A stretch of 8,858 nucleotides of DNA, taken from the NCBI GenBank assembly GCA_031411575.1, contig JANOBJ010000273.1:1-8858 (forward strand). The letters run 5' to 3'. The stretch is from JANOBJ01 sp031411575 (GTDB lineage: Bacteria; Pseudomonadota; Gammaproteobacteria; Burkholderiales; Burkholderiaceae_C). A program made the position numbers and the translations under genes. This document shows positions 5,468 to 8,858 of the stretch, in pieces (position 1 is the first letter of the stretch; each line of letters opens with the position of its first letter). The notes beneath the pieces were generated by a model that was not told where the DNA came from, made no database searches, and saw nothing but the letters and a program-made list of their open reading frames with translations.

Positions 5468-6807
5468 GCACGCGTCTCTGCGATATCCGTGCCTGCCTGG
5501 AAGGCGTGATTCCGGCCATCATGGCGACCTGTCATGCCGATGGGACGCCCAACGTGGCCTACATTTCCCAGGTGTTCTACGTGGACGAGCAGCACGTGGC
5601 GCTGTCGTTCCAGTTCTTCAACAAGACCCGCCAGAACATCCTGTCGAACCCGTACGCCACGGTGTTGCTGCTCGACCCCCAGACCGCCCTGTTCTATCGC
5701 CTGCACCTGCACTACCGGCGCACCGAAACCAGCGGCCCGCTGTTTGAAGGCATGAAAGCGCAGCTGGCCGGCATCGCCTCGCACACCGGCATGGCCGGAG
5801 TGTTCAAGCTGCAGGGGTCGGATGTTTACGCGGTGCAGCAGGTGGAAGCCCTGCCCGGCGAGCCGATGGCCACGCCCGAGCCACGCCGGGGCCTGCTGGG
5901 CAGTCTTCGCCGGGGCAGCGAGCGGCTGGCCCGCTGTGCCAACTTTGGCGAACTGGTCAACGCCGCGATCTCCACCATGACAGACATGCTGCAGATCGAG
6001 CATGCGATGGTGCTCATGCTCGATCCCGCCACCCAGCGGCTGTACACGGTGGGGAGCTGTGGGTATTCCGAATCCGGCGTCGGCTCGGAGATCGAGATGG
6101 GCGATGGTGTGATCGGTGTTGCCGCGCGCGAGCGCATCCCGGTGCGCATCATGCACATGACCTACGCCTACCTGTACACCCGCAGCGTGCGGCGCAGCCT
6201 GCGCGACGACACCCCTGATCTTGAGCTGGCCACCACCATTCCCTACCCCGGGCTGAGCGAGCCGCACAGCCAGCTGGCGGTTCCCATCGCCTCGGCCGGG
6301 CGGCTGCTGGGCGTGCTGTTCGCGGAAAGCCCGCAGGAACTGCGCTTTAGCCATGAGGACGAGGACCTGCTGGTGGCGTTTGCCGGGCATTTGGGGGCCG
6401 CCATGGACCTGGTGCACGCCGCGAGCGAGGCGCCCGACAGCGTGCTGCCGGGAGACGTGGCGCCCGTCGCGGCAGTCGGTCAACCCCTGCGCGTGCGCCG
6501 CTACCCGGGCACCGAGAGCGTGTTCATCAACGACAGCTACCTGATCAAGGGGGTCGCCGGCTCGATCTGCTGGAAGCTCCTGACCGACTATGTGCAGCTG
6601 GGCCGGACCGAGTTTTCCAACCGCGAACTGCGGCTGGACCCGTCGATCCGCCTGCCGGAGATCACCGACAACCTGGAGGCGCGGCTGTTGTTGCTGCAGC
6701 GCCGGCTGGCCGAGCACAGCCCGCATATCGCGCTGGAGAAAACCGGCCGCGGGCGCTTCCGGCTGGTGGTCACGCGGCCGGTGGAGCTCCACACGGCCGC
6801 CTGCTGA
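5464..6807 (+). CDS. Split-barrel/GAF/winged-helix fusion, putative one-component sensor-regulator
   Basis: The 447-residue product has three parts. Residues 1-130 resemble a flavin-type split barrel (GVIPAIMATCHADGTPNVAY, then VALSFQFFNKTRQNILSNP). Residues 152-315 form a GAF domain, ending in the typical SQLAVPIASAGRLLGVLFAE and FSHEDEDLLVAFAGHLGAAM. Residues 345-437 look like an OmpR/PhoB-type winged helix: a first helix (GSICWKLLTDYV), GRTEFSNRELRLD, a candidate recognition helix (DNLEARLLLLQRRLAE), and a beta-hairpin wing (IALEKTGRGRFRLVV). No transmembrane segment, receiver or kinase domain is present. It starts at GTG 5464, overlapping the upstream stop as GTGA, with GGGAG at 5452-5456 as ribosome binding site. 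I infer a cytoplasmic sensor whose split barrel and GAF domains bind a cofactor or small ligand and control DNA binding. The GAF assignment is firm, the split barrel is probable, and the winged helix is a pattern-based proposal. It converges on the hemerythrin gene with 4 bases between stops. Confidence 0.8.
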   Translation: MSTRLCDIRACLEGVIPAIMATCHADGTPNVAYISQVFYVDEQHVALSFQFFNKTRQNILSNPYATVLLLDPQTALFYRLHLHYRRTETSGPLFEGMKAQLAGIASHTGMAGVFKLQGSDVYAVQQVEALPGEPMATPEPRRGLLGSLRRGSERLARCANFGELVNAAISTMTDMLQIEHAMVLMLDPATQRLYTVGSCGYSESGVGSEIEMGDGVIGVAARERIPVRIMHMTYAYLYTRSVRRSLRDDTPDLELATTIPYPGLSEPHSQLAVPIASAGRLLGVLFAESPQELRFSHEDEDLLVAFAGHLGAAMDLVHAASEAPDSVLPGDVAPVAAVGQPLRVRRYPGTESVFINDSYLIKGVAGSICWKLLTDYVQLGRTEFSNRELRLDPSIRLPEITDNLEARLLLLQRRLAEHSPHIALEKTGRGRFRLVVTRPVELHTAAC

Positions 6808-6811
6808 TCGC

Positions 6812-7549
6812 TCAGACCGTCAACAGCCCCGGCACGGGCGTGATGCCCAGGGCACGCGCCAGCGGAACCCACTCGACCAGCGGCAGGTTTTCGCGTGCCA
6901 CCTCGGCAATGGCGCTGAAAGCTGGCGCGGGCGCTTTTTGCTGGATGTCCGACAGCACGGCCACGCGCTCCTGCGGGTTCAGTGCCGGAATCATCCAGCG
7001 CGCGACCAGCATCATCTCGGCCGGCGGGATGGAGCCGACCAGCGCGTTGTGGATGTCCACCAGCTCGGCGTCGCTGTAGTGCGCCCACAGCGTGGCGTTG
7101 TGCGCGGCTTCCTCCACCTCCATGTGCTCGAAGTTGTGCGCCACGAACCCCGCCAGTTGACGGTAGAAGGCCTGGGCAGACGCCGCGCGCTCCGCGCCCT
7201 CCAGCGTGGGCAGGGTGCTGACCGCGCTGCGCAGTGCCGCGATGGCCGCCACGTGATCGTTGTGGTCGTGCGCCACGGCCTGGCTGGCACCCGGTGCGCG
7301 GGCCTCGATGGCGGCGTGGACAAACCCGTTTTCATGCGCGATGTGCGCGGTGCACAGGTCGAGCAGGGTGTGGACCCGGCCGGCCAGGCCGAGCAGCGCC
7401 ACTGGGTCCTGGGGGTCGGTGCGGCCGGCGCTGACCAGCACATCGGCCATCATCGCGCGCAGCGCCTTGTGGATGCCGGCATACAGGTCCAGCCGCGGAG
7501 TGGCGTCGGCAGCGGTGACGTGGGCAATTTCCTGGGTATCGAATTTCAT
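6812..7549 (-). CDS. Hemerythrin-like (HHE) di-iron protein
   Basis: A 245-residue cytoplasmic protein with a four-helix HHE domain at about residues 20-160. Candidate iron ligands are in the expected order: H27 in YAGIHKALR, H69 and E73 in AHIAHENGFVH, H94/H96/H99 in AHDHNDH, and H138, H142 and E146 in HNFEHMEVEE. Such proteins bind O2, NO or peroxide at a di-iron site, or store and sense iron; the exact role is open. The last 85 residues go beyond a single HHE domain and include a helical stretch with NALVGSIPPAEMMLVARWMI and LPLVEWVPLARALG; I do not recognise this as a separate domain. The ATG at 7549 is chosen because AAAGGAAG at 7560-7553 is a strong ribosome binding site at good spacing; an upstream in-frame ATG at 7678 would add an unlikely 43-residue extension. 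It is convergent with the sensor gene and divergent from the crotonase gene. Confidence 0.88.
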   Translation of the reverse strand: MKFDTQEIAHVTAADATPRLDLYAGIHKALRAMMADVLVSAGRTDPQDPVALLGLAGRVHTLLDLCTAHIAHENGFVHAAIEARAPGASQAVAHDHNDHVAAIAALRSAVSTLPTLEGAERAASAQAFYRQLAGFVAHNFEHMEVEEAAHNATLWAHYSDAELVDIHNALVGSIPPAEMMLVARWMIPALNPQERVAVLSDIQQKAPAPAFSAIAEVARENLPLVEWVPLARALGITPVPGLLTV

Positions 7550-7552
7550 GGT

Positions 7553-7560
7553 CTTCCTTT
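7553..7560 (-). promoter_or_regulatory. Ribosome binding site that fixes the hemerythrin start
   Basis: AAAGGAAG on the minus strand lies 3 bases before the ATG at 7549, with the GGA core 5 to 8 bases from it. It is among the best Shine-Dalgarno sequences in the window and decides the start against the longer reading from 7678. Confidence 0.7.
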
Positions 7561-7570
7561 GGGCTGTTGA

Positions 7571-7584
7571 GGGGCGTGGGCCCC
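7571..7584. repeat. Short GC hairpin in the hemerythrin leader
   Basis: GGGGC (7571-7575) and GCCCC (7580-7584) are perfect arms around a 4-base loop. The site would fold in the 5' leader of the hemerythrin mRNA, about 20 bases upstream of the start codon. On the plus strand it is followed by GGTTTT, a weak terminator-like end, but no plus-strand gene ends here. Confidence 0.3.
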
Positions 7585-7666
7585 GGTTTTGGTTCGGGTC
7601 ATGGCCCAACCGCCAGATGCAGTGAAGCCATGCCGGGAAGTCTAGGAAGACCGCGGTCAATCCGTT

Positions 7667-7705
7667 CCTAAATTTCACTTAGCGCAACCCTAAGCAAACC
7701 TTAAA
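7667..7705. promoter_or_regulatory. Four tandem hexamers at exact 11-bp spacing, probable regulator binding array
   Basis: The hexamers are CCTAAA (7667), CTTAGC (7678), CCTAAG (7689) and CTTAAA (7700). Each is separated from the next by 5 bases, so the period is exactly one helical turn, and the positions C-Y-T-A-R are kept in all four. A hexamer-N5-hexamer layout with a CTTAAG-like core is what OmpR/PhoB-family regulators such as PmrA use. The array sits between the divergent hemerythrin and crotonase genes and could serve either; the A/T-rich character of the stretch stands out against its GC-rich surroundings. A weak plus-strand -10 (CAAAAT, 7711-7716) lies directly after it with no matching -35, as expected for an activated promoter. 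The true regulator is unknown. Confidence 0.55.
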
Positions 7706-7793
7706 CGCGGCAAAATCTCCTGCAATCGGAGGAGACACGGAGCCGACACCGTGCCGCCGGCCGACGGGCGTTTTCACTCACCGGGGGTATCAC

Positions 7794-8606
7794 ATGAACA
7801 CGGATCACTCAGGCAGCATTGACTGCGAGGTTCGCGACAGCGGCCAGGGCGGCGTGCTGCTGATCGGCATCAACCGGCCGGCCAAGCGCAACGGCTTCAC
7901 CCCGAAGATGTTCCGCGAACTGGGCGAGGCCTACACCCGGCTCGACGACGACCCCGCGCTGCGCGTGGGCGTGCTGCATGCTTTCGGCGACCACTTCACG
8001 GCGGGGCTGGATTTGCCCACCATCGCGCCGCTGATGCAGCGCGGCGAAAAAGCCGTGCCGCTGGGGCTGGTGGACCCGCTGAACCTGGGCATGGAAGGCT
8101 ACCGCCGGCGCGTCAAGCCGATGGTGGTGGCCGTGAAAGGCATCACCTACACGCTGGGCATCGAACTCATGCTGGCGGCCGACATCGTGGTGGCGGCCGA
8201 CAACTGCCGTTTCTCGCAGCTGGAGGTCAAGCGCGGCATCATGGCCACCGGCGGCGCCACCTTGCGCATGGCCGAGCGCGCGGGCCTGGGCAACGCGCTG
8301 CTGCACCTGCTGACGGGCGACGAATTTGGCAGCGCCGAAGCTCTGCGGCTGAATTTTGTGCAAAAGGTACTACCGGCCGGCGACGAGCTGGCCGAGGCGC
8401 TGCGCATCGCCGATGCGATTGCCGCGCAGGCGCCGCTGGCCGTGGTAGCGAGCCGGCTCAACGCGCTCAAGGCGGTGGAGCACGGCCCCGTGGTGGCGAT
8501 GCAGGAGTTCATCGACGTGCAACGGCAACTGGCCACCAGCGACGACGCAGCCGAAGGCGTGCGCTCATTCGTGGAACGGCGGCCCGCGCGCTTTTCGGGG
8601 CGCTGA
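7794..8606 (+). CDS. Enoyl-CoA hydratase/isomerase (crotonase) family protein
   Basis: A 270-residue cytoplasmic enzyme of the crotonase fold, the usual length for the family. The oxyanion-hole segments are HFTAGLDL (68-74) and GITYTLGIELMLAADIVVA (116-134). E124 corresponds to Glu144 and E144, in FSQLEVKRG, to Glu164 of rat enoyl-CoA hydratase. Since both acid-base residues are kept, hydration of a trans-2-enoyl-CoA is the likely reaction, though double-bond isomerisation or another crotonase reaction cannot be excluded. The substrate chain length is unknown. GGGGG at 7783-7787 lies 6 bases before the ATG and can serve as ribosome binding site. It is transcribed alone; no thiolase, dehydrogenase or CoA ligase gene accompanies it here, so it is not part of a visible beta-oxidation operon. 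Upstream it faces the hemerythrin gene across a 244-base region that holds the 11-bp repeat array. Confidence 0.92.
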   Translation: MNTDHSGSIDCEVRDSGQGGVLLIGINRPAKRNGFTPKMFRELGEAYTRLDDDPALRVGVLHAFGDHFTAGLDLPTIAPLMQRGEKAVPLGLVDPLNLGMEGYRRRVKPMVVAVKGITYTLGIELMLAADIVVAADNCRFSQLEVKRGIMATGGATLRMAERAGLGNALLHLLTGDEFGSAEALRLNFVQKVLPAGDELAEALRIADAIAAQAPLAVVASRLNALKAVEHGPVVAMQEFIDVQRQLATSDDAAEGVRSFVERRPARFSGR

Positions 8607-8690
8607 GCCGCAGGTCACGGCAGCGCGAGCCCGCCACGCCGCCTCCACACCGCCCTTTCCCATATCTGAAACATGCCGTCACCATTTACA

Positions 8691-8719
8691 TTGCACACAA
8701 TTTAATTGTGCCCTATAAT
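8691..8719 (+). promoter_or_regulatory. ohrR: Promoter of ohrR, probably leaderless
   Basis: A perfect TATAAT at 8714-8719 has TTGCAC at 8691-8696 exactly 17 bases upstream as -35 (TTG of TTGACA kept). Six bases separate the -10 from the ATG at 8726, so transcription should begin at or within a base or two of the start codon. This fits the absence of a ribosome binding site. Confidence 0.7.
8696..8710. promoter_or_regulatory. OhrR-type operator in the ohrR promoter
   Basis: CACAATT-T-AATTGTG is a perfect inverted repeat with 7-bp arms and a 1-base centre. It matches the known OhrR consensus TACAATT-n-AATTGTA except for the outermost base of each arm. It fills the spacer between the -35 and -10, so bound repressor would block RNA polymerase, giving autoregulation relieved by organic peroxides. 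Confidence 0.75.
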
Positions 8720-8725
8720 TTAGCC

Positions 8726-8858
8726 ATGGCATCGCCAACCACCCCCACCCACCCCGCCCGCCAAGCCCAGCTGCTGGACAACCAGCTGTGCTTTTCGCAG
8801 TATTCGGCCTCGCTCGCCAAGACCAAGGTGTACAAGCCGCAGCTGGACGATATGGGCC
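8726..8858 (+). CDS. ohrR: MarR-family organic hydroperoxide sensor OhrR, N-terminal part
   Basis: Only the first 44 residues are in the window. They contain LLDNQLCFSQYSASLAKTKV, the hallmark first helix of OhrR, with the peroxide-reactive cysteine at C22 and the hydrogen-bonding tyrosine at Y36, the same numbers as in Xanthomonas OhrR. The protein is a dimeric winged-helix repressor that leaves DNA when C22 is oxidised to sulfenic acid by organic hydroperoxides, and it normally controls itself and the peroxidase gene ohr. No ohr gene lies upstream in this window, so it may follow downstream. The ATG at 8726 has no Shine-Dalgarno, consistent with a leaderless transcript. The residues that would separate the one-cysteine from the two-cysteine subgroup (a second cysteine near the C-terminus) are beyond the edge. 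The rest of the gene is missing only because the window stops. Confidence 0.85.
   Translation, partial: MASPTTPTHPARQAQLLDNQLCFSQYSASLAKTKVYKPQLDDMG

Noticed and set aside
5332..6792. A 486-codon open frame on the minus strand, opposite the sensor gene
   Set aside because: It has the same biased composition and no domain, while the plus strand encodes a clear GAF domain.
6825..6850. A GCCC/GGGC pairing near the convergent stops, as a bidirectional terminator
   Set aside because: The stem is only 4 bp, it lies inside the hemerythrin coding region and has no T-run on either strand.
7639..7660. TTGACC and TAGACT on the minus strand as a normal promoter of the hemerythrin gene
   Set aside because: The two hexamers are only 10 bases apart, too close for a sigma-70 promoter. 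TAGACT alone could be a -10 for an activated promoter, but that is not supported enough to list.
7550..7678. An N-terminal extension of the hemerythrin from an ATG at 7678
   Set aside because: The added residues match nothing in the family, it overlaps the 11-bp repeat array, and the ATG at 7549 has a strong ribosome binding site.
1..8858. Search for insertion sequences, integrase sites, tRNA genes, CRISPR repeats and toxin-antitoxin pairs
   Set aside because: No transposase-like product, no long direct or terminal inverted repeats, no cloverleaf-like sequence and no regularly spaced long repeats were seen by eye on either strand.

Overview
The window is GC-rich chromosomal DNA from a betaproteobacterium, most likely a member of the Burkholderiales close to the Comamonadaceae. 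The reasons are the PurT and Psd N-termini, a NodI/NodJ-type exporter pair of the kind common in that order, strong GC bias at third codon positions, and several -10 hexamers placed only a few bases before a start codon. This assignment comes from reading the sequence and was not tested by a search. There are no tRNA or rRNA genes, insertion sequences or CRISPR arrays, and no gap between genes exceeds 300 bases.

Layout. (1) Bases 1-1253, minus strand: psd (phosphatidylserine decarboxylase, TTG start) followed after 21 bases by purT (formate-dependent GAR transformylase), which runs off the left edge. (2) Bases 1254-1430: divergent control region with a psd -10, a perfect 12-bp palindrome just upstream of the psd start, an 8-bp-arm inverted repeat, and a promoter for the next gene. 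(3) Bases 1431-3059, plus: a 542-residue lipoprotein built of beta-propeller repeats. (4) Bases 3104-4903, plus: a NodI-like ATPase and a NodJ-like permease, followed by a probable terminator. (5) Bases 4955-6807, plus: two translationally coupled genes, a small flavin-type split-barrel protein and a 447-residue protein that joins an N-terminal split barrel, a GAF domain and a C-terminal winged-helix-like domain. (6) Bases 6812-7549, minus: a hemerythrin-like di-iron protein, convergent with the sensor gene only 4 bases away. (7) Bases 7550-7793: divergent intergenic region with four hexamers spaced exactly 11 bp apart. (8) Bases 7794-8606, plus: a crotonase-family enoyl-CoA hydratase with both catalytic glutamates. 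(9) Bases 8726-8858, plus: the start of an OhrR-type MarR repressor, with an OhrR-like operator between its -35 and -10 and a probable leaderless start.

The left half is housekeeping and envelope functions: phospholipid synthesis, purine synthesis, a lipoprotein and an exporter. The right half has a redox theme: split-barrel proteins, a hemerythrin and a thiol-based peroxide sensor. The most unusual item is the split-barrel/GAF/winged-helix protein. It looks like an undescribed one-component sensor, and its OmpR/PhoB-like C-terminus is the kind of domain that would read the 11-bp tandem repeats found between the hemerythrin and crotonase genes. That link is a hypothesis, not something the sequence proves.
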